NCBI RefSeq assembly: GCF_024124905.1
Contig: NZ_JAMXST010000005.1
Coordinates: 186,001-250,000 of the forward strand
Length of the DNA stretch: 64,000 bases
Source of the DNA: Cellulosimicrobium cellulans
GTDB lineage: Bacteria > Actinomycetota > Actinomycetes > Actinomycetales > Cellulomonadaceae
Direction: 5' to 3'
The position numbers and the translations under genes were made by a program. Position 1 is the stretch's first letter. Each line of letters begins with the position of its first letter. Positions 52,172 through 60,510 of the stretch are shown piece by piece. The notes beneath the pieces are model-generated. The model had not been told where the DNA came from, ran no database searches, and saw only the letters and a list, made by a program, of their open reading frames with translations.

Positions 52172-54490
52172 TGCCGGTGCTGGCTCGAGCGGGTCCGGTC
52201 CGAGGACGGGGAGGTTGTCGCGGAAGACGTTCGTCGGGTCGACGCGGCGCTTGACCTCGCGCAGTCGCTCCAAGGTCGCGGGCGGGAACGCGTCCGTCAC
52301 CCGCTCGGGGCGGCTGTCGGTGTCGAAGCTCAGGTACATGCCCTCGAACACGTCCGCCAGCGCGTCCCAGCGCGCGTCGAGCCGGGAGCGGCTCGCTCCC
52401 ATCGCCACGACCGAGAAGTTCGCGGACCGGTGCGCGTACGCCGTCGCGTCCACCGGGACGTCCGACGCCGCGCCGCCGGTCGAGCGGATCTGGAAGAAGT
52501 ACGTGTCGCCGCTCGCGACGAGGCCCGCGAGCCGGGCCGCCGCCTCGGGCGTGAGGTGCTCCAGCAGGCCGGAGCGCGACACCGGCTCGCCCTGACCGCC
52601 GTGCGGGCCGGGCGCGGGCGCGGAGACGACGGCGTCGTACGGCACGATCTGCGCCGTCGCCTGCGCGAGCAGCGGGGAGATCGCCGCGAACGGCTGCAGC
52701 CGGGCGAGGACGGTGTCGGGGTCGTCGGAGTCGACCATGGTCATGGACTGTGCGACGACCGGCTGCCCCGGCCGCGGGCGCCCGACGATCAGGAAGCTCG
52801 TCGTGTCGCGCGGCGACGCCTCGACCGTCGCACCCCAGCGCTCGAGGAACCCGGCGAGGTCGGAGGCGTCGTGCACCATCTGCGCGAACCCCACCGCGGA
52901 CACCTCGTCCGCGACGAGCTCGAACGACGTCACGATCCCGACCTGCGACCCCGCGCCGCGCACGGCCCAGAACAGGTCCGGGTTCTCCTCCGCGCTCGCC
53001 CGCACCACCGACCCGTCGGCGAGCACGACCTCGACGGCGCGCACGTGGTCGATCGTCAGACCGTGGGCGCGGCCGAGGAAGCCGATGCCGCCCGCGGTCG
53101 CGAGCCCGCCCACACCGACGCCGCCGTAGTCGCCGGACGTGATCGCCCAGCCCCGCGGCGCGAGCGCCGCCGCGACCTCGCCCCAGCGTGCGCCGGGCCC
53201 GACGCGCACGAGGCGCGCGGCGTCGTCGAGCACCTCGACGGCGTCGAGCGCGCCCAGGTCGAGGACGATCCCGCCGTCGTTCGTCGAGCGCCCGCTGATG
53301 CCGTGGCCGCCGGAGCGGACGGACAGCGGCACGGTGCGCGTCACCGGCTGGGCGCGTGCGAAGGCGAGCGCCTCGACCACCTCGGCGGTGTCGCGCGGGC
53401 GGAGCACGAGCCCGGGTGAGCCGCCGCGCAGGTAGTTCGAGCGCACGCCCGCGTACGCCGCGTCCCCGGGCTCGACCGCGCGCTCCGCGAGCGGGGCGGG
53501 GACGTCGTCGTACGCGATGCCCGGACGGCGCGCCGTGCGGACGGCGAGCGGCACGACGCGCGACGTGTCGGTCCCGCGCGCGGCACGCCCGGCGGCGACC
53601 GCGTCGCGCAGCGCGGGCGCGACCTCCTCGGCGAACCGGCGGGTCGTGCTTTCGTCGTCGGTCGCGAGGATCAGCGTCGAGACGCCCTCCTCCAGGACGA
53701 GCGGCACGAGCCGCTCCACCCAGGCCTCGGGCGGTCCGGCGAGGTCGGGCGCGCCGCCCAGGCCGCCACCGCCGTCGTCCGCCCCGAAGGTCCCGGACAC
53801 GTTGAGCAGGCGCGTGACCTCGCGCGGGTCGCGCCCGACGGCGGTCGCGGCCTCGTCGATGCGCGCGTTGCCCGCGCGCAGCCCGTCCAGGCCGATGCGA
53901 CCCAGCGACGGGAGCCAGCCGTCGGCCTTCTCGCCGACGAGGCGCAGCATGCGGGGGCCGAGCGCGCCCAGCCACACGGGGATGCGGCGCGTGGTGCCCG
54001 GGCCGGGGGTCGCGCCGTCGAGCCGGTGGTGGCGCCCGGGGACGAACAGATCGCCGGCACCGTCCTCGCCCCAGATCGCGCGGATCACCTCGATCGCCTC
54101 GGCGAGCGCGTCGACCGACTCGCCCGGGGTGAGCCGCTCGACGCCCATCGAGACCATGGCGTCCCAGAACGCGCCGGCACCCAGGGCGAGGTCGACGCGC
54201 CCGTCGGACAGCAGGTCGAGGCTCGCCGCCGCGCGCGCGAGCACCCCGGGCTGGCGCATCGGGACGTTGACGACGTCGGGCGCGACGTGGATGCGCTCCG
54301 TCGTGGACGCGACGTACGACAGCAGCGTCCACGTGTCGAGGAAGCGCGGCTGGTAGGGGTGGTCCTGGAACGTCACGAGGTCGTAGCCGAGGTCCTCGGC
54401 GAGACGCGCGAGCCCGACCGTCGCGTCCGGGTCCTGCGCCGAGGGCGTGACGAACGTGCCGAGCCGGAGCGGGTGGCCGTAGTCGGTCAT
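52160..54490 (-). CDS. Fusion of LLM flavin oxidoreductase and BBE-type FAD oxidase
   Basis: A 776-residue two-enzyme protein. Residues 1-300 are a luciferase-like (LLM) oxidoreductase: GTFVTPSAQDPDATVGLARLAEDLGYDLVTFQDHPYQPRFLDTW, DGRVDLALGAGAFWDAMVSMG and PVWLGALGPRMLRLVGEKADGWLP. Residues 330-760 are a PCMH/BBE-type FAD domain: VRSGGHGISGRSTNDGG with the His that BBE enzymes use for covalent FAD, VGGLATAGGIGFLGRAHGLTIDHV and the end DPTNVFRDN. The start ATG 54490 overlaps the stop of the paralogous LLM gene. The last residues and the stop come from the intergenic repeat. The MarR gene at 55523 is the probable regulator. Substrate unknown. Confidence 0.9.
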   Translation of the reverse strand: MTDYGHPLRLGTFVTPSAQDPDATVGLARLAEDLGYDLVTFQDHPYQPRFLDTWTLLSYVASTTERIHVAPDVVNVPMRQPGVLARAAASLDLLSDGRVDLALGAGAFWDAMVSMGVERLTPGESVDALAEAIEVIRAIWGEDGAGDLFVPGRHHRLDGATPGPGTTRRIPVWLGALGPRMLRLVGEKADGWLPSLGRIGLDGLRAGNARIDEAATAVGRDPREVTRLLNVSGTFGADDGGGGLGGAPDLAGPPEAWVERLVPLVLEEGVSTLILATDDESTTRRFAEEVAPALRDAVAAGRAARGTDTSRVVPLAVRTARRPGIAYDDVPAPLAERAVEPGDAAYAGVRSNYLRGGSPGLVLRPRDTAEVVEALAFARAQPVTRTVPLSVRSGGHGISGRSTNDGGIVLDLGALDAVEVLDDAARLVRVGPGARWGEVAAALAPRGWAITSGDYGGVGVGGLATAGGIGFLGRAHGLTIDHVRAVEVVLADGSVVRASAEENPDLFWAVRGAGSQVGIVTSFELVADEVSAVGFAQMVHDASDLAGFLERWGATVEASPRDTTSFLIVGRPRPGQPVVAQSMTMVDSDDPDTVLARLQPFAAISPLLAQATAQIVPYDAVVSAPAPGPHGGQGEPVSRSGLLEHLTPEAAARLAGLVASGDTYFFQIRSTGGAASDVPVDATAYAHRSANFSVVAMGASRSRLDARWDALADVFEGMYLSFDTDSRPERVTDAFPPATLERLREVKRRVDPTNVFRDNLPVLGPDPLEPAPAPAR

Positions 54491-55431
54491 GCGCGGACCT
54501 CGCCGTCGGTCGTGGCGCCCGAGGCCGGGCCGCCGGCGCCCCGCGCGGCCGCGACCAGCTCGCGCGCCGCGGGGGCGACCTCCTGACCGACGACGGCGAG
54601 CGTCGTCGGGTCGTCGCCCGCGACGATCCACGTGGACACGCCGTGCTCGAGCGTCACCTCCGCGACCTGCTCGGCCCACTGGCGCGGCGAGCCCTGGAGG
54701 AAGCCCGCACCGCCGTCGGCGGTGAACCGGCCGCCGACGTTGAGCAGCCGACGCACGGCGCGCGGATCACGACCCGCGGCCTCGGCGGCGGCGTCGATCG
54801 TCGCGTTGCCCTGCGCCAGCGCCTCGAAGCTCTGCAGGTACGCGAGCGACGGGAGCCAGCCGTCGGCCTTCGCCCCGACGAGGCGCAGCATGCGGGGCTT
54901 GAGCGCGCCGACCCAGATCTCCACGTCGTGCGCGGGTGCGGGCCCACGCTTGGGCCCGTCGACGCGGTGGTGCGTCCCGCCTGCGACGAGGCGGTCTCGG
55001 GTCGACGTGTCCCACAGCCCGCGGACGACGTCGATGCCCTCGGAGAGCGCGTCGACCGACTCCCCCGGTGTCAGGCGCTCGCCGCCCATGGCGACGATCG
55101 GGTCCCAGAACCCGCCCGCGCCGAGCCCCAGCTCGACGCGCCCGCCCGAGAGCCGGTCGAGGCTCGCCACGGCCCGCGCGAGCACGGCCGGCGGGCGCAG
55201 CGGCAGGTTGAGCACGTTGCCCGCGATCCGGACGCGCTCGGTGCGCGCGGCGACCCAGGACATCAGCGTCCACGTGTCGAGGAACGCCGCCTGGTACGGG
55301 TGGTCCTGGAACGTGACGAGGTCCAGCCCCACCTCCTCGGAGAGCTGAGCCAGCGCGACGGCCTGGTGCGGCGCCGCGGCGGTGGGCGTGACGAAGGACC
55401 CGAAGCGCAGGTCGTGGCCGTAGTCGGGCAT
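54487..55431 (-). CDS. LLM-class flavin-dependent oxidoreductase
   Basis: A 314-residue luciferase-like barrel protein, probably using F420 or FMN. It is a close paralogue of the first half of the next gene: FGSFVTPTAAAPHQAVALAQLSEEVGLDLVTFQDHPYQAAFLDTW, GGRVELGLGAGGFWDPIVAMGGERLTPGESVDALSEGIDVVRGLW and IWVGALKPRMLRLVGAKADGWLP. ATG 55431 is preceded by GAGG; a longer upstream frame is a shadow. It is coupled to the fusion gene by ATGA. The palindrome at 55471 in its promoter indicates control by the divergent MarR regulator. Confidence 0.93.
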   Translation of the reverse strand: MPDYGHDLRFGSFVTPTAAAPHQAVALAQLSEEVGLDLVTFQDHPYQAAFLDTWTLMSWVAARTERVRIAGNVLNLPLRPPAVLARAVASLDRLSGGRVELGLGAGGFWDPIVAMGGERLTPGESVDALSEGIDVVRGLWDTSTRDRLVAGGTHHRVDGPKRGPAPAHDVEIWVGALKPRMLRLVGAKADGWLPSLAYLQSFEALAQGNATIDAAAEAAGRDPRAVRRLLNVGGRFTADGGAGFLQGSPRQWAEQVAEVTLEHGVSTWIVAGDDPTTLAVVGQEVAPAARELVAAARGAGGPASGATTDGEVRA

Positions 55432-55470
55432 AGCTCCTCGCGATCTCGGAATGCGTTGTTGAGCAGAACA

Positions 55471-55485
55471 TATCTGTAACAGATA
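55471..55485. promoter_or_regulatory. MarR operator
   Basis: TATCTGT-A-ACAGATA is a perfect palindrome in the 91-bp gap between the divergent LLM oxidoreductase and MarR genes, with the form and size of MarR operators. Confidence 0.8.
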
Positions 55486-55522
55486 GGTGGTGCAACCGCA
55501 TTCCCGGCGGTAGGCTGGGCGG

Positions 55523-56080
55523 ATGAGCACGACCACGACGACCGCCGCACCCACCGGCCCGGCCGAGCTCCCCGGGCGCCTCGAGGACCTCGGCTGGCAC
55601 CTCGGCGTGCTCCTGCGTGCCTACCGCGCGACGGTCGAGCAGGCCCTCGACGACGTCCCCCACGGCACGCGTGGCTACCAGGTCCTCGTCACCGTCGCAC
55701 AGGGCGACCACCCCACCCAGCTCGCGCTCGCCGAGCACCACGGCATCGACCGGACCGTCATGACCTACCTCGTCGACGACCTCGTCGCCGCAGGCCTCGT
55801 CGAGCGGCAGCAGAACCCCGCCGACCGCCGCGCGCGCCGCGTCGTCGCGACGCCCGAAGGCCGCCGTCGGCTCGCCGGGTGGGCCTCCGCCGTGCACGAC
55901 GCCGAGGAGCACCTCCTCGACATGCTCTCCCCCGACGAGCGCAGCGCCTTCCGCACACTCATGCGCCGCGTCGCGTGCGACCTGCGCGACGTCGACGCCA
56001 CCACCGACCCCTGCACCGTCGCCGAGCACACCCTCGGCAACACCACTCCGCCGAAGCAGACCCCCGCTCGACCGAGGTAG
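55523..56080 (+). CDS. MarR-family transcriptional regulator
   Basis: A 185-residue winged-helix regulator. Dimerisation helix LEDLGWHLGVLLRAYRATVEQAL is followed by GYQVLVTVAQGDHPTQLALAEHHGIDRTVMTYLVDDLVAAGLVERQQNPADRRARRVVATPEGRR, which contains the MarR DNA-binding and wing motifs (DRR-R---T--G). TAGGCT ends 6 nt before the ATG (leaderless). The stop codon TAG lies in the repeat word CCGAGGTAG. It probably represses itself and the LLM oxidoreductase pair through 55471-55485. Confidence 0.93.
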   Translation: MSTTTTTAAPTGPAELPGRLEDLGWHLGVLLRAYRATVEQALDDVPHGTRGYQVLVTVAQGDHPTQLALAEHHGIDRTVMTYLVDDLVAAGLVERQQNPADRRARRVVATPEGRRRLAGWASAVHDAEEHLLDMLSPDERSAFRTLMRRVACDLRDVDATTDPCTVAEHTLGNTTPPKQTPARPR

Positions 56081-56155
56081 AACCCTGGTCGCGCGACCCG
56101 GGTTGCACCGCGTGCAACCACGGCTCTACCTCGCGCGGGCGGGGTTCTACCTCGG
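56072..56155. terminator. CGAGGTAG repeat pair and hairpin at convergent gene ends
   Basis: The 13-mer CCGAGGTAGAACC (56072-56084) is perfectly inverted at 56143-56155. Between them lie a perfect 8-bp hairpin, GGTTGCAC-CGC-GTGCAACC (56101-56119), and another inverted word at 56122. The stop codons of the MarR gene and of the GPH transporter both fall inside the outer 13-mers. Confidence 0.8.
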
Positions 56156-57595
56156 GAGCGGGTCGGCCGCGGTGGGCGAGGCGTCGGCCTCGGTGAGGGC
56201 GGCGTCGGTGTCGTCGGAGTCGTGGCCGCGGAGGGGGTAGAACCAGAAGCACACGAACGCGAGCGCGGCGAGGACCACGGGCACGCCGCCGAGGAGGAGG
56301 CGCACGCCCGTCGCGACGCTGTCCGGCTGCACGACGTCGCCCGCGCCCTCGACGTACCCGCTGGCCGAGAGCACTCCGGCGACGAGCACGGCCTGGACGA
56401 TGACGGACCCGCGCACGACGAACCCGTTGGCGCCGAAGTACATGCCCTCGCGGCGCAGGCCGGTGCGGCGCTCGTCGTCGTCGATGACCTGCGCCAGCGC
56501 CACCTCGAGCACCTGCATGAGGCCCGCGACGCCGACGCCCACGGCGAGGCCGGCGAGCGCGGCGCCGAGGACGGTGGACGGGATCAGGTAGAGGCACGTC
56601 GCGAGGCCGTACACGGCGACGACCCACAGCATGGCCGAGCGCGGGCCGATGCGCCGCACGACCCACGACCACCCGACGATCGACGGGATCGCGGCGACGA
56701 AGATCGGGGCGAGCAGCAGCGTCGCGTCGGCCTCGGCGCCGCCCAGCGTGTACCGCACGTAGAACGGGATCGCGGCGAGCACGATCGCGGTCGTGCTCTG
56801 GAGCAGGAGCGACCCGAGCACGTAGGTGACGAACGCCCGGTTGGCGAACGTGTACCGGAGCTGGTCCCCCAGCCCGACGGCGGCCTCGCGCTCGCGCACG
56901 GTCGCGACGTCGACCGGGCGCTCGACCATGCCGGCGAGGGACCACACGAAGAACGCGAGGCTCACGACCGCGAGCAGCAGCGCCATCCAGGTCCACCCGA
57001 GCGTGCCGTACAGCAGGGGCGCGCCGGCGGTGCCCAGGATCATCCCGACGAGGCCGAAGATCTGGCGCGGGGTGTTCCCGCGGGCGCGCTCCGCCGTCGT
57101 GCGGAAGATCTCGGGGAACAGCGCCGAGATGTTGAGCGCGACGACGACGTACGCGACGTCGAACAGGGCCACGACGACGAGGAACCACACGACGAGGCCG
57201 ACGGGGCCGACGGCGGGCGGCATCCACACGAGCGCGAACGCGACGACGAGCGGCACGATCCCGAGCACGATCCAGGGGACGCGGCGGCCCCACCGCGTGC
57301 GACGCCGGTCGGAGGCGGCGCCGACGAGCGGGTTGAGCAGGGCGTTGAGGATGCCGTGCGCGACCATCGCGCCCGCGACCCAGCCCGCGCGCACGCCGAG
57401 GTGGTCGACGTAGAAGTAGACGACGAACGCGGAGAACGTCTGCATGAGCAGGTTCGAGGGGAACGCGGACGCTCCGTAGGCGATCGTCCGTGCGCGCGAG
57501 GGCGCGCCGACGAGCCGGCGGTCCCGCGTCCGGGCGAGCAGCCCTCCGCCCGCCGTCGGCACGCTGCCCGACGGCGCCGGCTGCGGGGCGCTCAC
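56147..57595 (-). CDS. GPH-family (MelB-like) sugar transporter
   Basis: A 482-residue membrane protein with about 12 hydrophobic segments, of the glycoside-pentoside-hexuronide:cation symporter family. The GPH motif is NPLVGAASDRRRTRWGRRVPWI in the loop after segment 2. SALFPEIFRTTAERARGNTPRQIFG is the second conserved loop. The GTG start overlaps the ChbG-type gene's stop (GTGA). The long frame upstream is a shadow. It is the third gene of ROK-ChbG-GPH. Its stop codon is supplied by the repeat at 56143. A glycoside or pentoside cargo is likely. Confidence 0.9.
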   Translation of the reverse strand: MSAPQPAPSGSVPTAGGGLLARTRDRRLVGAPSRARTIAYGASAFPSNLLMQTFSAFVVYFYVDHLGVRAGWVAGAMVAHGILNALLNPLVGAASDRRRTRWGRRVPWIVLGIVPLVVAFALVWMPPAVGPVGLVVWFLVVVALFDVAYVVVALNISALFPEIFRTTAERARGNTPRQIFGLVGMILGTAGAPLLYGTLGWTWMALLLAVVSLAFFVWSLAGMVERPVDVATVREREAAVGLGDQLRYTFANRAFVTYVLGSLLLQSTTAIVLAAIPFYVRYTLGGAEADATLLLAPIFVAAIPSIVGWSWVVRRIGPRSAMLWVVAVYGLATCLYLIPSTVLGAALAGLAVGVGVAGLMQVLEVALAQVIDDDERRTGLRREGMYFGANGFVVRGSVIVQAVLVAGVLSASGYVEGAGDVVQPDSVATGVRLLLGGVPVVLAALAFVCFWFYPLRGHDSDDTDAALTEADASPTAADPLPR

Positions 57596-58542
57596 CGCTC
57601 GCCCCGCTGCACCGCGCGCAGGTCCCGCCAGCCGACGCGGACGATGCCCTCCTCGGCGATCACGGCCGCGACGGCCGGGTCCGCGAGGAGCCGGTGCTCG
57701 AAGCCGCGCTTCGCGACGCCGTAGTCGGCGACGTCGCCGAGCTCGTCGTCGTCGAGCATGGGGTGGAGGAAGATCTCGGTCACGCCGGACGGGACGCGGC
57801 GCAGCAGGTCGAGGAAGTCGGCCCGGACGTCCTCGTAGTCCTCCTCCTCGACCGTCCCGGCGCCGTCGAGCTCGAACGGGTGGGTCCAGAGCCGGTCGAC
57901 CAGGACGACGCCGAGCGCGTCCGCGGCGGCCGTCGCCTCGTCGAGCAGCGGCTGGAAGTCGCCCGGGGGCAGCACCATCCCGTCGGTCGTGCGGGGCAGA
58001 CGGAACGGCAGCCGGTGCCGGGCGGCGAGCTCGAAGACCTGCGGCAGGAACGAGCGCCCCGTCTCGAGCCCGTAGACGGAGCCCATGTGGTTGTCGAGGT
58101 GCGAGACGTCGACCCCGGCCGCGAGCGCCGCGTCGAGCTGGGCCGTGAGCTCGGCGACGACGTCCTCGACGCGCGCCTGGCGCTCGACGGTCAGCACGTC
58201 GCGCGGGAAGTAGCCCGCGTCGTCGACCAGGGACGTGCCCGTGCCGGTGAGCGGGCGCCACCGGTACCGCGTCCACTCGCTGGTCAGCACGAGGTGCACG
58301 CCCACGTCGACGGGGTGCGCGGCCGCGAACGCGAGCGCGTCCGGCGCCCACCCGCACGGGACCATGACCGTCGCGGAGTCGACGTGCCCCGCGAGGAGGA
58401 GCTCGGAGACCGCGCGGTTGGCGGCGCGGCACATGCCGTAGTCGTCGGCGTTGAGGATGATCGCGCGCGCGTCGGCGGCGAGGCCCAGCCGGGAGACCAG
58501 GTCCGACGGCGGCGCTCCGCCGCCCGGTGCTGCCGCGGTCAC
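57592..58542 (-). CDS. ChbG/HpnK (YdjC-type) carbohydrate deacetylase
   Basis: A 316-residue metal-dependent deacetylase of the kind that removes an acetyl group from chito-oligosaccharides. AIILNADDYGMCRAAN supplies the metal Asp pair. DVGVHLVLTSEWTRYRW and VSHLDNHMGSVYG supply the histidines, and VTEIFLHPMLDD closes the site. The GTG start overlaps the ROK gene's stop (GTGA), and its stop overlaps the GPH start, so all three are coupled. The physiological sugar is unknown; an N-acetylated disaccharide imported by the GPH transporter would fit. Confidence 0.9.
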   Translation of the reverse strand: MTAAAPGGGAPPSDLVSRLGLAADARAIILNADDYGMCRAANRAVSELLLAGHVDSATVMVPCGWAPDALAFAAAHPVDVGVHLVLTSEWTRYRWRPLTGTGTSLVDDAGYFPRDVLTVERQARVEDVVAELTAQLDAALAAGVDVSHLDNHMGSVYGLETGRSFLPQVFELAARHRLPFRLPRTTDGMVLPPGDFQPLLDEATAAADALGVVLVDRLWTHPFELDGAGTVEEEDYEDVRADFLDLLRRVPSGVTEIFLHPMLDDDELGDVADYGVAKRGFEHRLLADPAVAAVIAEEGIVRVGWRDLRAVQRGER

Positions 58543-59750
58543 GACGCCGCCTCCTCGCGCTCGTCGGCGATGTCGCCCTCGCCCGGCGCGGGGTGGGCGG
58601 CGGCGGAGCGGAACACCTCGTCGCGCAGCGCGTCGCTGGCCGAGCGGGCGGCCCCCACCACGACGGCGTCGCACGTGAGGTCCGACGAGACGACCCGGAC
58701 GGGGAGGACGGCGATCTTCTCCGCGAGGAAGCGCGTCACGCGGTCCGCGATCGGCGCGCGCGCCGCCTGGTTGGTGAGGACGAAGAGCTCCGGCTCCACC
58801 ACGAGCGCCACCGACGCGGCGACGACCCCGATCCGCTCGGCGACCTCGTCGAGCACGTCGTTCGAGGCGCCGTCGCCGTGCTCGGCCCGGTCCACGACGT
58901 CCTTGACGGTCACGTCGTCGGGCAGGCCGTGCTCCTTCGCGAGCGACGCGAGGGACGACGCCCCCAGCGCCTCGGAGCCCAGCGCTCGGGCGGGGTGCGG
59001 CAGGAACGAGACCTCGCCGGCACCGCCCGCGAACCCGCGGTGGAGCTTCCCGTCGAGCACCAGCCCGGCCCCGAAGCCGTCGCCCAGCCCGAGCACGACG
59101 AACGAGCGCGCCCCGGCCGCGGCGCCGTCGCGCTGCTCGGCGAGCGCCGCGAGGTTGAGGTCGTTCTCGAGGGTCACCGGGCACCCGAGGGCGTCCTCGA
59201 GCGCGTCGACGAGCTCGGTCCCGCCCTTCTCGTAGCCGGGGACGCGGCGGATCGTCCGCAGGTCCGACCCGACGATCAGCGGGACGGCCGCGACCGCGCG
59301 CGTCACCTCGATCGTCGGCCCCTCCGCGAGCCGCGCCTGGGCGTCGCTCACGCACGCGCGGGCGAGCTCCGCGGCCGCACGGGCGCGCGCCGTCGTCGTC
59401 GGCTTGACGTCCCGGCGCTCCGCACGGGCCCGGATCGCACCCGTGACGTCGACGAGCGCGACCCGCACCCGGTCGCGCGCGACGTCGATGCCCAGCCCGA
59501 ACGCGTAGTCCGGGTCGACGCGGTACAGCGTCGCGGCGGGCCCCCGCCGGTCCCGGTCGAGCCCGGCCTCCGTGACCACGCCCGTGGCCTCGAGCGCCCG
59601 CAGCGTCTGCGCCACGGTCGTCTTGGACAGACCGGTCGCCGAGACGACGTCGGGCCGCGCGACCCGCGCGCCCGTGCCGAGCACGTCGAGCACGGCGCGT
59701 GCGTTGAGGGTGCGCAGGAGGGCGGGCGTACCGGCGGGAGTGGTGTCCAT
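58539..59750 (-). CDS. ROK-family transcriptional regulator
   Basis: A 403-residue protein. The N-terminal winged helix (15-75) reads LNARAVLDVLGTGARVARPDVVSATGLSKTTVAQTLRALEATGVV. The ROK kinase-like fold follows with FGLGIDVARDRVRVALVDVTG, ENDLNLAALAEQRDGAA, VVLGLGDGFGAGLVLDGKLHRGFAGGAGEVS and a Gly-rich end. The zinc-binding CxCGxxGC of ROK kinases is absent, as expected for a pure regulator. First gene of ROK-ChbG-GPH and likely its controller, responding to a sugar. A 29-bp palindromic region lies 51 bp upstream. Confidence 0.9.
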   Translation of the reverse strand: MDTTPAGTPALLRTLNARAVLDVLGTGARVARPDVVSATGLSKTTVAQTLRALEATGVVTEAGLDRDRRGPAATLYRVDPDYAFGLGIDVARDRVRVALVDVTGAIRARAERRDVKPTTTARARAAAELARACVSDAQARLAEGPTIEVTRAVAAVPLIVGSDLRTIRRVPGYEKGGTELVDALEDALGCPVTLENDLNLAALAEQRDGAAAGARSFVVLGLGDGFGAGLVLDGKLHRGFAGGAGEVSFLPHPARALGSEALGASSLASLAKEHGLPDDVTVKDVVDRAEHGDGASNDVLDEVAERIGVVAASVALVVEPELFVLTNQAARAPIADRVTRFLAEKIAVLPVRVVSSDLTCDAVVVGAARSASDALRDEVFRSAAAHPAPGEGDIADEREEAAS

Positions 59751-59800
59751 CTGGTCTCCGTCGAGCAGTGGGTGGGTCGATCAGACATGTCCGGGGCCGT

Positions 59801-59829
59801 GCGGGTAGAGCGGGAAGTTCCCTACCCGC
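59801..59829. promoter_or_regulatory. Nested palindrome before the ROK operon
   Basis: Outer arms GCGGGTAG and CTACCCGC are perfect over 8 bp and enclose GGGAA-G-TTCCC. It is a good candidate operator for the ROK protein in the promoter region of its own operon. No consensus for this protein is known to me. Confidence 0.55.
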
Positions 59830-59903
59830 CCGGAGACTAACCAAGGTCCCGGAGGTTGTCGACGGCAACCGGTCTCCCTGTGGACGGCCTGTACCGTGGC
59901 GTG

Positions 59904-60482
59904 GTGATCCGCCGAGCCCTCGCCCGCGCCTACTGGGCGACCAGCCGGTGGTCCCTGCGCTCCGAGCCGTACGACACCCGCCGCCCGACGCTCCTCGTCG
60001 GCGCCCCGCACACGTCGAACTGGGACTTCGTCCTCATGCTCGCCATCGCCTGGAGCACGGGCATCCACGTGCGCTGGCTCGGCAAGCACACGCTGTTCGC
60101 GGGCCCGGCCGGCCCGCTCATGCGCGCGCTCGGCGGCATCCCCGTCGACCGGCGCGATCCGAGCCGGGTCGTGGCCGACGTCGTCGCGCGCCTCCGCGCC
60201 GGCGAGGTGTTCTCGCTCGTCGTGACGCCCGAGGGCACGCGCGGCGCGGGGTCGTACTGGAAGTCGGGCTTCTACCGGATCGCGCGCGAGGCGCACCTGC
60301 CGGTGACCCTCGGGTACGTCGACCGCACCACCATGACGACCGGCCTCGGCCCGACCATCGAGCTCACGGGCGACGTGCGCGCCGACATGGACGTCGTGCG
60401 CGCGTTCTACGCCGACAAGTCCGGCCTCCGCCCGGCGCTGCGCACCGAGCCGCGGCTCCGCGAGGAGGACGCGGCCGCCTGA
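59904..60482 (+). CDS. 1-acylglycerol-3-phosphate O-acyltransferase-like protein
   Basis: A 192-residue lysophospholipid acyltransferase (PlsC-type). The catalytic HX4D is in VGAPHTSNWDFVLM. The phosphate-binding motif VTPEGTRGAGSYWKSGFYRIA corresponds to PEGTR. ALGGIPVDRRDPSRV lies between, as in the family. It is shorter than E. coli PlsC and closer to a short actinobacterial group. GTG 59904 is chosen: TACCGT ends 6 nt before it (leaderless). TTG 59856 and GTG 59901 are alternatives. Divergent from ROK, convergent with the ABC permease. Confidence 0.85.
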   Translation: MIRRALARAYWATSRWSLRSEPYDTRRPTLLVGAPHTSNWDFVLMLAIAWSTGIHVRWLGKHTLFAGPAGPLMRALGGIPVDRRDPSRVVADVVARLRAGEVFSLVVTPEGTRGAGSYWKSGFYRIAREAHLPVTLGYVDRTTMTTGLGPTIELTGDVRADMDVVRAFYADKSGLRPALRTEPRLREEDAAA

Positions 60483-60510
60483 CGCCCGCGCATCGGCCGG
60501 CCCGCCGCGC

